Below are positions 1 to 8,403 of a DNA stretch of 64,000 nt, in pieces. The DNA is from Acidimicrobiales bacterium (GTDB taxonomy: Bacteria > Actinomycetota > Acidimicrobiia > Acidimicrobiales > Aldehydirespiratoraceae). The stretch is taken from the NCBI GenBank assembly GCA_029246685.1, contig JAQWMR010000001.1:157246-221245 (forward strand), written 5' to 3'. The translations under genes and the position numbers were made by a program. Positions within the stretch are counted from its first letter, which is position 1, and each line of letters opens with the position of its first letter. The notes beneath the pieces are model-generated. The model saw only the letters and a list, made by a program, of their open reading frames with translations, ran no database searches and was not told where the DNA came from.

Positions 1-417
1 CTCGCCGAACGCTGTGACCGTGCATGTGACGACGCTCGGGTCGACGGCAGCGAGCGTCGCCCGGTCGAGTCCTCGGTCGGCCATGAAGCCCGGGCGGAAG
101 TTGTCGAGAACGACGTCGGCCCCGGCGGCGAGCGTGCGGGCCACAGCGAGATCCGCGTCGTCGAAGAGATCCAACACGATCGAGCGCTTCCCGCGGTTCA
201 GCGACTCGTAGTAGGTGGCGTGCTCGCCGCCATCGTCGCCCGGGTGCCACGGCGGTCCCCACGTGCGGGTGTCGTCGCCGTGTCCGGGGCGCTCGACCTT
301 GATGACGTCGGCACCGAGGTCGGCGAGCGTCTGGCCCACGAGCGGTCCGGCCAACACCCGCGAGAAGTCGGCGACGCGGATGCCGGCCAGCGGCGGAGAG
401 TCGGGTGCGTTGTTCAC
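1..417 (-). CDS. CaiB/BaiF family CoA transferase (partial, 3' end beyond window)
   Basis: Family III CoA transferases move CoA between acyl groups in fatty-acid, carnitine and aromatic catabolism. The visible 139 residues are the N-terminal part: the family's opening block GIRVADFSRVLAGP at about residues 12-25, LADLGADVIKVERP after it, and DNFRPGFM near residue 105. These match the usual CaiB N-terminal Rossmann-like half. The catalytic Asp lies beyond the window edge. A GTG start at 417 is chosen because the family block begins about ten residues later; GCGGAG directly precedes it. The gene is divergent from the oxidoreductase at 443, with only about 25 bp between starts. The substrate cannot be read from sequence. 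Confidence 0.85.
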   Translation of the reverse strand, partial: MNNAPDSPPLAGIRVADFSRVLAGPLVGQTLADLGADVIKVERPGHGDDTRTWGPPWHPGDDGGEHATYYESLNRGKRSIVLDLFDDADLAVARTLAAGADVVLDNFRPGFMADRGLDRATLAAVDPSVVTCTVTAFGE

Positions 418-442
418 CTCCGCAATCTGGCAGAGTTCGAGC

Positions 443-1462
443 GTGCACGTGAGCATCACTGTCCCCACGGGCGACCCACGTCAGGCGCGGGACATCTATC
501 CGGCGTTGGAGCAGATCGGGTACGACCGGGCGTTTAGCTTCGAGTCGAAGCACGATCCGTTCGTCTCGCTCGCCATCGCGGGCGAGCACACGGAGCGAAT
601 CGATCTCGGCACGGCCATCGCGATTGCGTTCGCCCGTACGCCGATGACGCTCGCCAACACCGGATGGGACCTGCAAGCGGCGAGCGGTGGCCGCTTCGTG
701 CTCGGCCTCGGGTCGCAGATCCAGCCGCACATCGAACAGCGCTATTCGATGCCCTGGTCGAAGCCCGCGGCCCGAATGCGGGAGATGGTCGAGGGCATCC
801 GGGCGATCTGGCATGCGTGGGAGACGGGGGAGCGGCTCAGTTTCGAAGGGGAGTTCTATACGCACACGCGGATGATCCCGGCGTTCGATCCCGGGCCGAA
901 CCCCTTCGGCCCGCCGCCGATTTTCACCGCCGGCTTCGGTCCGCTCTCCACGCGGGTGGCGGGCGAAGTGTCGGACGGGTTTCTCGTGCATCCGGTGAAC
1001 ACCCGACGATCGCTCCAGGAACTGACGCTCCGGGCGATCGCCGAGGGGGCGGCCCGGACCGGACGCGACGTGACGGATGTGGAGGTCGTGTGCGTCACCA
1101 CGATCGTGACCGGCCGCACGGAGGAGGAGTTCGAGCGCTCCCTCGCAGGTGTCCGCGGTCAGCTCGCCTTCTACGCGACCACGCCGGCCTACCTCCCAGT
1201 CTTCGAGCTCCACGGCTACGGCGATCTCCACCCCGTCCTCAATCGGATGGCGAAGGAGAACCGGTGGGACGAGATGCCAGCGTTGATCGACGACGATCTG
1301 GTGCAGACGATCGCTGTCGTCGGCGAACCCCACGAGATCGCGCCGAAGATCGAAGCGCGGCTCGCGGGGATCAGCGATCACGTCAGCCTCGTCAACAACC
1401 GCGCCCCGGATCCGCAGCACTTCGCCGAAATCGTGGACGGCCTGAAGCGCACGCCTGCGTAG
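443..1462 (+). CDS. Luciferase-like (LLM) F420-type oxidoreductase, TIGR03617-like
   Basis: A 339-residue TIM-barrel oxidoreductase of the bacterial luciferase superfamily. Members in actinobacteria usually use F420, but FMN use cannot be excluded. Visible family features are the early strand and SFESKHDPF region, GTAIAIAFARTP near residues 51-62, and GRFVLGLGSQ near residues 79-88, which forms the cofactor phosphate region. PPIFTAGFGPLSTRVAGEVSDG is the typical mid-barrel segment. The GTG at 443 gives a family-like first strand; GTG 449 is an alternative. The reading frame stays open far upstream, but that stretch is antisense to the CoA transferase. It ends 9 bp before glnS. The substrate is unknown. 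Confidence 0.85.
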   Translation: MHVSITVPTGDPRQARDIYPALEQIGYDRAFSFESKHDPFVSLAIAGEHTERIDLGTAIAIAFARTPMTLANTGWDLQAASGGRFVLGLGSQIQPHIEQRYSMPWSKPAARMREMVEGIRAIWHAWETGERLSFEGEFYTHTRMIPAFDPGPNPFGPPPIFTAGFGPLSTRVAGEVSDGFLVHPVNTRRSLQELTLRAIAEGAARTGRDVTDVEVVCVTTIVTGRTEEEFERSLAGVRGQLAFYATTPAYLPVFELHGYGDLHPVLNRMAKENRWDEMPALIDDDLVQTIAVVGEPHEIAPKIEARLAGISDHVSLVNNRAPDPQHFAEIVDGLKRTPA

Positions 1463-1471
1463 GCTTGCGGG

Positions 1472-3124
1472 GTGACCGACTTCATCCGCGAGAAGATTGC
1501 CGCTGACTGTTCCGACGGCCCGTACGGCGGTCGAGTGCAGACGCGCTTCCCGCCGGAGCCCAACGGGTTCCTCCACATCGGTCACGCCAAGTCGATCACC
1601 CTCAACTTCAGTGTTGCGGACGAATTCGATGGCTCGTGCGTCCTTCGCTTCGACGACACGAACCCTGACACCGAGGACAGTCGCTTCGTCGATGCGATCC
1701 AGGAGGACGTCCGCTGGCTCGGCTTCGAGCCCGGCGAGCCCGCTTTCGCGTCGGACTACTTCCGCCAGCTCCACCACTGGGCGACCCAGCTGATCGAGAA
1801 GGGCCTCGCCTACGTCGACGATCAGGACGCGGCGACGATCTCGGAGAACAGGGGCGGGTTCACCACGCCTGGCATCGATTCGCCGTGGAGGGATCGCAGT
1901 GTGGAAGAGAACCTCGATCTGTTCGCGCGGATGACCTCAGGCGAGATCGGCGAGGGCGAGAAGGTCCTGCGGGCCAAGATCGACATGAACCACGAGAACA
2001 TGCAGATGCGTGATCCCGTGATGTACCGGATCCGCCACAGCCACCACTTCCGCACGGGCGACCAGTGGAAGGTGTACCCCACCTACGACTGGGCCCACGG
2101 CCAGAGCGACGCGATCGAGGGCACCACGCATTCGCTGTGCACGCTCGAGTTCGACGCGCACCGGCCGCTCTACGACTGGTTCATCGAGCAGCTCGGGCTC
2201 CCCGGCGATCACCCTCGCCAGACGGAGTTCGCCCGGCTCAACCTCACCCACACCGTGTTGTCGAAGCGCAACCTGCGTCGGCTCGTCGAGGACGGCCATG
2301 TCGACCGTTGGGACGATGCCCGCATGCCCACGCTTCGTGGGCTCCGCCGCCGGGGGTACCCGGCCGAGGCCATCCGCGAGTTCGCGACCCACATCGGGAT
2401 CGCTCGGGTCAACGGCACCCACGAGATCGAGTTGCTCGAGTCCTTCGTTCGTACCCATCACAACGCCTTCGCGCAGCGTCGGATGGCGGTGCTCAACCCG
2501 ATCGAGGTCGTCCTCACGAACTGGCCCGACGGCCAAGCCGACATGCGCGAGGCCGTGAACAACCCGGAGAACGAGGCGGACGGCACCCGTGAGGTTCCCT
2601 TCTCGGGCCGTCTCTTCATCGAGCGCGACGACTTCATGGTCGATCCTCCGAAGAAGTTCTTCCGCCTCGCCCCTGGGCGCGAGGTCCGCCTGCGCGCCGG
2701 CTACTTCATCACCTGCGACGACGTCGAGACCGACGCGGACGGCAGCGTTACCCGCCTCCTGTGCACCTACGACCCGGAGACCGCCGGCGGTCAGGCCCCC
2801 GACGGCCGCAAGGTGAAAGCGACGATCCACTGGGTCTCGGCCGAACATGCAGTCGACGCCGAAGTGCGGCTCTACAACCGTCTCTTCACCGACGAGCACC
2901 CCGGCGCTGATGGCGAGGATCCGCTCTCGTCGCTCAACCCGGCCTCACGCGAGATCCGCGCCGGGTGCAAGCTCGAGCCAGCACTGGCCGACACGCCGCT
3001 CGGCGAGGTCGTCCAGTTCGAGCGGCTCGGCTACTTCGCCCACGACCTCGACACACCCATGGTGTTCCACCGCACCGTCGGCCTCCGCGACGAATGGGCC
3101 AAGATCCAGAAACGCCAGAGCTAA
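1472..3124 (+). CDS. glnS: Glutaminyl-tRNA synthetase
   Basis: Class I aminoacyl-tRNA synthetase that charges tRNA-Gln with glutamine in the cytoplasm. At 550 residues it matches bacterial GlnRS. The HIGH motif is at residues 35-38 after RFPPEPNGFL, the KMSKS equivalent is VLSKR near residue 262, and the GlnRS-type segments RIRHSHHFRTG and YPTYDWAHGQSDAIEG follow. The C-terminal half carries the beta-barrel anticodon-binding domain. The GTG start at 1472 lies 9 bp after the upstream stop. Most actinobacteria make Gln-tRNA with GluRS and GatCAB, so GlnRS here is unusual and may have been acquired by transfer. Confidence 0.96.
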   Translation: MTDFIREKIAADCSDGPYGGRVQTRFPPEPNGFLHIGHAKSITLNFSVADEFDGSCVLRFDDTNPDTEDSRFVDAIQEDVRWLGFEPGEPAFASDYFRQLHHWATQLIEKGLAYVDDQDAATISENRGGFTTPGIDSPWRDRSVEENLDLFARMTSGEIGEGEKVLRAKIDMNHENMQMRDPVMYRIRHSHHFRTGDQWKVYPTYDWAHGQSDAIEGTTHSLCTLEFDAHRPLYDWFIEQLGLPGDHPRQTEFARLNLTHTVLSKRNLRRLVEDGHVDRWDDARMPTLRGLRRRGYPAEAIREFATHIGIARVNGTHEIELLESFVRTHHNAFAQRRMAVLNPIEVVLTNWPDGQADMREAVNNPENEADGTREVPFSGRLFIERDDFMVDPPKKFFRLAPGREVRLRAGYFITCDDVETDADGSVTRLLCTYDPETAGGQAPDGRKVKATIHWVSAEHAVDAEVRLYNRLFTDEHPGADGEDPLSSLNPASREIRAGCKLEPALADTPLGEVVQFERLGYFAHDLDTPMVFHRTVGLRDEWAKIQKRQS

Positions 3125-3128
3125 CCCG

Positions 3129-4085
3129 TCAGAGATCCTCGAGATTGCGGAGGTAGCGCCAGGCCGCTTCGGGTGGGATTCCTCCGGAGAGGGGTTGGAG
3201 GGACAGGGCGCCGTATTGGTCTCGTAGGGCGCGGGCTTCGTCGATGGTGACGATGCGGTAGGCGCCGTTCTCGGCTCGGAGCTCGTCGACGGTCGAGGCA
3301 TGGCTGGCCGAGAGCGACGGCGTGTCGCCCAACCAATCGGCGTACATGCGCGCGTCGTGGAGCAGGTGCTCGCCGATCTCGGCCCAGGCGGCGTCGGGGT
3401 CGTCGGCGACGAAGAGCGATGTCGGCGAGCCGTCGCCGGGGGACATGCACATGCCCGGCGGGTTGCCCGCCTCGACCGCGGCCGCGTCGTACGCCTCCGC
3501 GAGCGCCGGGTCGGTGTGCTGCGGGACGAACATCATCCCGAGGCGCGCCGCCCGCCGGGCCGCGGCCTTGCTGCCGCCGCCGTACATCACCATGGGGCCG
3601 CCCGGCGTGAAGGCGGCGGGGGTCACCTCGATCGTGCGGCTGTTCCACTCGAAACGCTCGCCGCGCAGGGCACGGGTGAGTACGTCCAGGCGCTCGTCCA
3701 TCAGCGCGCCCCGCTGCGTCGGGTCCACACCGAACATCGCGAACTCGGCGTCGCGGTAGCCGAGCCCGACGGTGTAGGTCACCCGGCCCTGGCTGAGATG
3801 GTCGAGCACGATCATGTCTTCCGCGAGCTTCACCGGGTCGTACATGAGCGCCAGGAGCGCGCCGACGTTGATCGGCAACGTGGTTGTGCGAGCGGCCGCG
3901 GCGCCGGCCATGACGAGCGGAGACGGCAGGTATCCGTCGCTCGAGGTGTGGTGCTCGGAGAACAAGCCCATCATCGCCCCGTTGGCCTCGCCCCATTCGC
4001 ACATCTCGAGCGATGCCGCGTAGAGGTCGCCCATGGTCGCCACCGATTGCGGGCCGAGGCGAAAGTCGAAGCGCAGGATGAACAT
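3129..4085 (-). CDS. Luciferase-like (LLM) flavin/F420 oxidoreductase
   Basis: A 318-residue LLM-class oxidoreductase. Family marks are FSEHHTSSDGY near residues 42-52, LPINVGALLALMYDPVKLAED in the next strand-helix, and GRVTYTVGLGYRDAEF near residues 98-113, the segment that binds the cofactor phosphate. GGPMVMYGGGSKAAARRAARLG is the later barrel strand. It is the last gene of a four-gene minus-strand run (2OG oxygenase, TIM-barrel isomerase, EthD-like, this gene) with gaps of 2, 10 and 10 bp, so joint transcription is likely. It faces glnS tail to tail with 4 bp between stops. Cofactor and substrate are not determined. Confidence 0.85.
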   Translation of the reverse strand: MFILRFDFRLGPQSVATMGDLYAASLEMCEWGEANGAMMGLFSEHHTSSDGYLPSPLVMAGAAAARTTTLPINVGALLALMYDPVKLAEDMIVLDHLSQGRVTYTVGLGYRDAEFAMFGVDPTQRGALMDERLDVLTRALRGERFEWNSRTIEVTPAAFTPGGPMVMYGGGSKAAARRAARLGMMFVPQHTDPALAEAYDAAAVEAGNPPGMCMSPGDGSPTSLFVADDPDAAWAEIGEHLLHDARMYADWLGDTPSLSASHASTVDELRAENGAYRIVTIDEARALRDQYGALSLQPLSGGIPPEAAWRYLRNLEDL

Positions 4086-4095
4086 GGCGCGACTG

Positions 4096-4716
4096 TTACA
4101 CGACGCGGTGAGCGAAGCCGAACGACCTGGCCCGGTCGACGAAGCGCTCCTCGTCCTCCATGGCTTCCTGCCCGACCTCGGGATGAGCCGTGATCCCCTC
4201 GAGGAAGTGTTCGACGGAGCGCAGGTGCAGCTCGGACATCGAGTCGCAGGGCTCAGCCATCAGACCTGTCGAGGCGCCGAGCTCGCGGGAGGCGTCGAGG
4301 TCCACGTGGAGCTGGACGTAGCCATCGAGGTTGGGTGTCCGGATCCCGAACTCGGAGTGGACGGACTCGTAGCGAGCCAGATAGTCGTCGTGGGTGAAGT
4401 CGCTCCGCCGATGCATCAGGAATTGGTAGCGCACGGGCGTGGGTTCCGGTGGCTCGATGAACACCCGGTCGGCCCCGACAATCGCCATCGAGCGGGCCGG
4501 ATCGATGAGGGGCCCCAGAGACTCGGCGGCGTGAGTCAGTGCGTCGGCCCCGGCTGCCGCCGTCTCGAGCGCGACCGTCTGGGGCGACCCCGCGCCGTGG
4601 AAGCAGGAGGGATCGCGGTGCATGACCGTGATCGCGGCGTCGAGCTGATCGACCTCCAATGCGAGGTCGGCTCCGTTAGCAGCCACAAGATGCAGAAGGG
4701 CTCGTTCGTCGGACAT
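4096..4716 (-). CDS. EthD-like/dimeric alpha-beta barrel domain protein
   Basis: A 206-residue cytosolic protein. The C-terminal half contains RYQFLMHRRSDFTHDDYLARYESVHSE, the usual EthD-type opening (short strand, 'hr..d.s...f..yw...H') near residues 115-140, followed by a second strand with YVQLHVD. EthD-like proteins are small ferredoxin-fold dimers found beside oxygenases in catabolic operons; several have no known catalysis. The start ATG at 4716 is chosen over an upstream in-frame ATG at 4773 because the latter overlaps the upstream gene. It lies 10 bp after the TIM-barrel gene and 10 bp before the LLM gene. Confidence 0.65.
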   Translation of the reverse strand: MSDERALLHLVAANGADLALEVDQLDAAITVMHRDPSCFHGAGSPQTVALETAAAGADALTHAAESLGPLIDPARSMAIVGADRVFIEPPEPTPVRYQFLMHRRSDFTHDDYLARYESVHSEFGIRTPNLDGYVQLHVDLDASRELGASTGLMAEPCDSMSELHLRSVEHFLEGITAHPEVGQEAMEDEERFVDRARSFGFAHRVV

Positions 4717-4726
4717 GGATGCAGCG

Positions 4727-5485
4727 TTACAGAAGGGAGCGGAGGACGCGCAGGTCTTCGACGGCCTGGGCAAACATCAGCTCGGGCTCGTCCTGGTCGG
4801 TCCCGGTGCCGTGAACGAACTCGATGGTCCACGAGCCGTCGAACCCGAGGCTGCGCGCGAGGTCGACCTTCTCAGCGAGTTCGTCACGTATGTCGGCCAA
4901 CCTGGGCGACCCCGTGAAGAGATGGTTGACGTGGGCGTGGGTGAGTCGGTCGCCGTACGCCGCGAATTTGGACCGGATCGTGTCGAGGTCATCGTGGGTG
5001 TGGAAGAGAGCGGAACTCCCGGCGCTGAGGACCTCGGCCGCGGCGGCGGGGTCGTCCATCGCCGAGCCGTCGTGGCACTCGCAGATGAGTTCGACGTCGG
5101 GGACGGCCGCCGCGAGCCGTTCGAGCCGGGCTCGGTACGCGGCCAGGCTCTCGCGGTTGCGCTCTGCGCCGGTGTTCCACTTCGCTTTGGTGGCGCCTGA
5201 TCGGCAGATCCTGTCGGCGGCGGCGTCGCGCCCGTCGTCCGCCTCGTCGTCGAAACCGACATACGTGTTGAAGACGCGAACGGGAAGCGGATGCTCGAAC
5301 ACCGCGGCCACCTCAGCATCGTCGGCCTGAGTCACGTGGGGTTCCCACAATTCGATGCCGTCGAAGCCGGCGTCGGCGATGCGGTCCAACCACTCGGAGA
5401 TCGCGATCGGCGGTGCGGGTTCCTCGCCCATCCACGCCCATCGAGCGGGCTCGATGGCGATGGTTCCCAGGTAGATCTCAGCCAT
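4727..5485 (-). CDS. Sugar phosphate isomerase/epimerase-like TIM-barrel protein
   Basis: A 252-residue protein of the xylose isomerase-like TIM-barrel (AP endonuclease 2) superfamily. Seen are the first-strand pattern followed by WLDRIADAGFDGIELWEPHV near residues 32-51, then VFNTYVGFDDEA, VELICECHDGSAMD with metal-ligand-type Glu and His, LFHTHDDLDTIRSKF, LTHAHVNHLF and GSWTIEFVHGTG with the late metal-binding Glu. Such enzymes isomerise or cleave sugar or hydroxy-acid compounds using divalent metals. The ATG at 5485 is preferred; it begins 2 bp after the stop of the 2OG oxygenase, suggesting translational coupling. The exact reaction is not known. Confidence 0.75.
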   Translation of the reverse strand: MAEIYLGTIAIEPARWAWMGEEPAPPIAISEWLDRIADAGFDGIELWEPHVTQADDAEVAAVFEHPLPVRVFNTYVGFDDEADDGRDAAADRICRSGATKAKWNTGAERNRESLAAYRARLERLAAAVPDVELICECHDGSAMDDPAAAAEVLSAGSSALFHTHDDLDTIRSKFAAYGDRLTHAHVNHLFTGSPRLADIRDELAEKVDLARSLGFDGSWTIEFVHGTGTDQDEPELMFAQAVEDLRVLRSLL

Positions 5486-5487
5486 CG

Positions 5488-6441
5488 CTAACCCACCGGG
5501 TCGATCGCGAACGTTCCGATCTGGATGTCGTCCACGCCGTAGTCGGCGAAGTTGTCCTCCGCGCGTCCACGGATGAACTCCTTCCACGTGAACGGCCGAT
5601 ACCGGGGCCCGCCGGTGGCGAGTTCATCCAGCGGTTCGATCACGCAGGCCCGGTGGGGGTTGCCGAAGAACGGGATCGAGAAGCGACTGCGCTCCGTCAT
5701 GGGAACGACTCGGTGCACGGCGGCCTTGTAGCGGTCATTCGTCCAGACCTGGAGCGTGTCGGCGAGGTTGACCACAATCGTGCCGGGACGCGGTTCGATG
5801 TCGATCCAGCCGTGTTCGCGTGACTCGGCTTGGAGGCCGCCGGTGTTGTCCTGGAGCAGCAAGGTGAGCACGCCCGGGTCGGTGTGGTGACCGAGGGCGA
5901 CGTCGCCGAGCGGGTTGAGGCCGTCGCGCTCGTCGGCGGGAACCGGGTCGCCGACGGGGTAGTGGTTCAAGCGGACGGTGCTGGTGGTGCGCTCCACGGT
6001 GTGTGTCGCCGCGATCGCCGGGTCGAGGTCGAGGGCCGTGTGGACGAGTGCGACTGTGCGCTCGGCCAGTTCGGCGAATCCGTCGAAGAACTGCGCCATC
6101 GATTCGGCGAAGCCTTCCGGCCCGGGCGGCCAGCGATTCGGGCTCCGATCGGCCGGGATCGCCGGATCGATGAAGTCGAACACCTCTTTGCTGTCCCGCT
6201 TGCGCTTGGTGAGCTCGCGGTCGTACCAGCCGAGCATTGCTTCCGGGTGGCGGCGGATCGCCTCTTTGTTCTCGTCGTCGGACGCGAAGAACTCCCGAGT
6301 CGCAGCCCAGGTGCGGTCGATCAGGTCGTCCAGGCCGTGGCCGGCGAGCAGGAAGAATCCGTGATCGGAGCATGCTGCGTCGAGGGCGGCAAGTGACGTG
6401 GCGCTCGGATCGGCGAGGTCGACAGTCGGCACCAGGTCCAT
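5488..6441 (-). CDS. 2-oxoglutarate/Fe(II) oxygenase, isopenicillin N synthase family
   Basis: A 317-residue non-heme iron oxygenase. The N-terminal region shows VPTVDLADP and the DAACSDHGFFLLAGHG helix-strand of the DIOX_N domain. The jelly-roll core has the iron triad: His186 and Asp188 in the HTD motif, and His243 in AAVHRVV. The 2-oxoglutarate-binding Arg253-x-Ser255 lies in RSRFSIPFF. Length and motif order match the family, which hydroxylates, desaturates or cyclises small molecules. It heads the four-gene minus-strand cassette. The ATG at 6441 fits the family start. Substrate unknown. Confidence 0.88.
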   Translation of the reverse strand: MDLVPTVDLADPSATSLAALDAACSDHGFFLLAGHGLDDLIDRTWAATREFFASDDENKEAIRRHPEAMLGWYDRELTKRKRDSKEVFDFIDPAIPADRSPNRWPPGPEGFAESMAQFFDGFAELAERTVALVHTALDLDPAIAATHTVERTTSTVRLNHYPVGDPVPADERDGLNPLGDVALGHHTDPGVLTLLLQDNTGGLQAESREHGWIDIEPRPGTIVVNLADTLQVWTNDRYKAAVHRVVPMTERSRFSIPFFGNPHRACVIEPLDELATGGPRYRPFTWKEFIRGRAEDNFADYGVDDIQIGTFAIDPVG

Positions 6442-6498
6442 CGCTGGGACCTTAGGCCCATGGTTCGACCCAGGCCATCGCGGTACCCTGCACCGCGG

Positions 6499-6609
6499 AT
6501 GAGCTACGACTGGGCGTTCCTCCCGATGCAGTCGTCCAACGACCTGTTGGGCGATGCCACCGCGCTTTCTTGGCCCGAACCATGGCTTCGTCGTTATCTC
6601 AAAGGATAG
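6499..6609 (+). CDS. Possible short ORF, 36 aa, unrecognised
   Basis: A 36-codon frame starting with ATG and rich in Trp (YDWAFLP at the start, PEPWLRRYLKG at the end). It lies between the divergent 2OG oxygenase and the lipoprotein gene. I do not recognise it, and the lack of a clear ribosome-binding site makes it weak. It may be the first codons of a longer gene cut by the events that produced the tRNA-Arg-flanked decay to its right. The rest of 6442-6713 shows nothing I can support. Confidence 0.2.
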   Translation: MSYDWAFLPMQSSNDLLGDATALSWPEPWLRRYLKG

Positions 6610-6713
6610 CTGCGCCACCGCCCCAGTATCGCGTCGCAAGGTCGACCAGGCAGCGCCTCGAGGCAAGCAACTTTCTGAAGCAGCAACGCCCTCACATCGT
6701 CTGAGAAGGTTCT

Positions 6714-7148
6714 CTACTCGCGGGAGTTGCGGGCGCTCCCGACCTTTGAGCCGTAATCAAGTCCCAGTGCACACTGGATCGATCTATCTCCTCGCGACCA
6801 CGAGTCGCTCGTAGGGGAGACCGAGGAGATCCAGTAGATCGAATTGTCGTAATCCAGCCCTACGTAGCTCTTGAAGCTCGAGAGGCAGAAATCATCGGCC
6901 ATATCAGCTGCTTGGCTTTCACCCGGGAAGCTGCTGTTCGTCATCTCCTTGACGGCGAACATCTCGTATCGATGCGGATCGCTGCAGTCGACGGTGTCAA
7001 CTTCTGAGACTTCTGTTGCCACCACTGAAGCTTCAGGCCCACTGAAGCAGTCGCCTACACCGAGACTGTCGATACTGGTGGTGCTGCTGCACCCGGCTAG
7101 GACCGAAATTCCAAGGACTACCGCTGCGATTCGTTGAAGGCTGCTCAT
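6714..7148 (-). CDS. Lipoprotein with septum-formation-like domain
   Basis: A 144-residue predicted lipoprotein. The signal peptide has a basic start, a hydrophobic stretch and a lipobox LAGC with Cys20. The mature part follows the 'Septum_form' pattern (VGDCFSG, VDCSDPHRYEMFAVKEM, a later DDFC and a final QCAL), giving four conserved-looking Cys that could form two disulfides outside the membrane. Despite the domain name, a role in septation is not established. ATG 7148 is preferred over 7199 because the signal peptide starts there. The last codons (6736-6759) overlap a partial copy of the nearby tRNA-Arg gene, so the C-terminus may have been remade by recombination. Confidence 0.7.
   Translation of the reverse strand: MSSLQRIAAVVLGISVLAGCSSTTSIDSLGVGDCFSGPEASVVATEVSEVDTVDCSDPHRYEMFAVKEMTNSSFPGESQAADMADDFCLSSFKSYVGLDYDNSIYWISSVSPTSDSWSRGDRSIQCALGLDYGSKVGSARNSRE
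6736..6759. repeat. Partial copy of tRNA-Arg(ACG), att-like
   Basis: The 24 bases match 7342-7366 of the tRNA-Arg gene at 22 of 25 aligned positions with one gap. The match covers the anticodon loop, the anticodon stem and the start of the T arm, in the same orientation. Tyrosine recombinases of islands often use tRNA anticodon or T-arm segments as attachment sites and leave such direct repeats. Here the interval is only about 600 bp, so this would be a remnant of an element that has mostly been lost. Confidence 0.45.
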
Positions 7149-7283
7149 CTGGGGCTCCCGTCGATCGATGTAACGAAGCCAAGTCGCACAATACGCCATG
7201 AAGGTGTCTGTAGGGGACCGTTATCAATACTGCAGCGGTGGCTGTTCGCGTGGCTGTCCAGATGCCACAGCCCAAAACGCAGT

Positions 7284-7312
7284 GGTGCAGGCCAGGAGTT
7301 CTGACCTGCACC
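7284..7312 (-). terminator. Hairpin downstream of tRNA-Arg, likely terminator
   Basis: An inverted repeat with an 8-bp perfect outer stem (GGTGCAGG/CCTGCACC), one mismatch, a 3-bp inner stem (CAG/CTG) and a 5-base loop lies just past the 3' end of the minus-strand tRNA-Arg gene. No strong U tract follows in the minus direction, which is common for GC-rich actinobacterial terminators. Confidence 0.55.
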
Positions 7313-7321
7313 GATGCTTAG

Positions 7322-7395
<74 letters not shown>

Positions 7396-7449
7396 AACGG
7401 GAGCCAGTGTACGCCTGCGGTCCGCAGGCGCCACCGGGAATCCCTTCAG

Positions 7450-7538
7450 CGGAGACGGTGGGATTTGAACCCACGAACGCCTTACGACGTTACTTCCTTA
7501 GCAGGGAAGCGCCTTCAACCTGGCTCGGCCACGTCTCC
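7450..7538 (-). tRNA. tRNA-Ser (GCT)
   Basis: An 89-base class II tRNA on the minus strand with acceptor stem GGAGACG/CGTCTCC, anticodon loop CTGCTAA (anticodon GCT, reading AGC/AGU), a long variable arm and the T-arm core GTTCAAA. CCA is not encoded. It lies 54 bp upstream of tRNA-Arg in the same orientation, so the two could be co-transcribed. Confidence 0.95.
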
Positions 7539-7581
7539 ATTAACAGGGCGAGAGGTTATCTCGCGCCACTACGGTCGCGTC

Positions 7582-7947
7582 ATGACGATTCGGCTTTGTG
7601 CCCTCTTCGCCGCTCTCGGGCTTCTCGCAGCATCGTGCGGTGACGACGGCAGCTCTGCCGACGAACAGCCGACGACGACGACCTCCGAAGCGACGGTCGT
7701 CGATGACGAGCCGGCACCGGAGGACGACCCAGCCGTGGATCCGGCGCCCGAGCCCGATGAGCCGATCGAGGAGCCTGGTCCGTACGACGGTGAGCGGACG
7801 GATGCACGGCAGTGCCTCCTCGATTGGGGTGGCGTCGAAACGCCGAATGCGGACACGAGCTCCGGTGGAGCGGACGGCGGCGCGCGAGTGCGCGCAGGCC
7901 GGATGGGTCAGTGGAAGTTCTGCACCAGTGTCATCAGCATGCGATGA
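7582..7947 (+). CDS. Small acidic lipoprotein, unknown function
   Basis: A 121-residue predicted lipoprotein. The first 19 residues are a signal peptide ending in AASC with Cys19. It is followed by a long Asp/Glu/Pro/Thr-rich linker (about residues 20-85) that probably spans the cell wall. The remaining C-terminal part has no domain I recognise and turns Gly/Arg-rich, which may mean that its end has been altered by a frameshift. ATG 7582 fits the signal peptide. It begins 43 bp downstream of the divergent tRNA-Ser gene. Confidence 0.5.
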   Translation: MTIRLCALFAALGLLAASCGDDGSSADEQPTTTTSEATVVDDEPAPEDDPAVDPAPEPDEPIEEPGPYDGERTDARQCLLDWGGVETPNADTSSGGADGGARVRAGRMGQWKFCTSVISMR

Positions 7948-7987
7948 TCGTACGACGCGGTCGTCGGGTCCTGCAGGGAATATCGGG

Positions 7988-8380
7988 TCAGTCCGTGATC
8001 GCGTAGCTGCCCGTGGCGCTTGCGATGAGTGTTCCGTCGTCGTCGACGGTTGTCGCCTCGAGGTGGACCACCCGGCGACTGCTGCTCATCACTCGCGCCT
8101 GTGCTGTCAGCGTGCCTGCTCGGGCGCCGCGGTGGTAGCGAACGTGGATCTCGATGGTCGCACAGCGCTGGCCGTCCGGAACGACCGACATCGTGGCTCC
8201 GCCCATCGCCGTGTCGATCAGCGAGTAGGCGACGCCCCCGTGGGCGACGCCGTTCGGGTTCATGTGCTGTGGCCCGAGTTCGAGGCTCGCGGTGGCCACG
8301 CCCTCGTCATCCACTGTGATCGTGAATCCGAGAAGCCCCATGAACGGGAACGGCGGGGTGTCGCGGTCGGGCTCCGTCAC
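7988..8380 (-). CDS. PaaI-type hotdog-fold thioesterase
   Basis: A 130-residue single hotdog-domain protein. The motif block NPNGVAHGGVAYSLIDTAMG near residues 43-62 has the Asn, the His-Gly-Gly turn and the helix Asp typical of PaaI thioesterases. The following strand CATIEIHVRYHRGA and the final strand with LIASATGSYAI complete the fold. These enzymes cleave acyl-CoA or aryl-CoA thioesters in the cytosol. GTG 8380 is chosen to give the usual family length. It is divergent from the gene at 8404 with 23 bp between them. Confidence 0.85.
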   Translation of the reverse strand: MTEPDRDTPPFPFMGLLGFTITVDDEGVATASLELGPQHMNPNGVAHGGVAYSLIDTAMGGATMSVVPDGQRCATIEIHVRYHRGARAGTLTAQARVMSSSRRVVHLEATTVDDDGTLIASATGSYAITD

Positions 8381-8403
8381 AGCCGGGACTCTAACGTTGC
8401 GCC

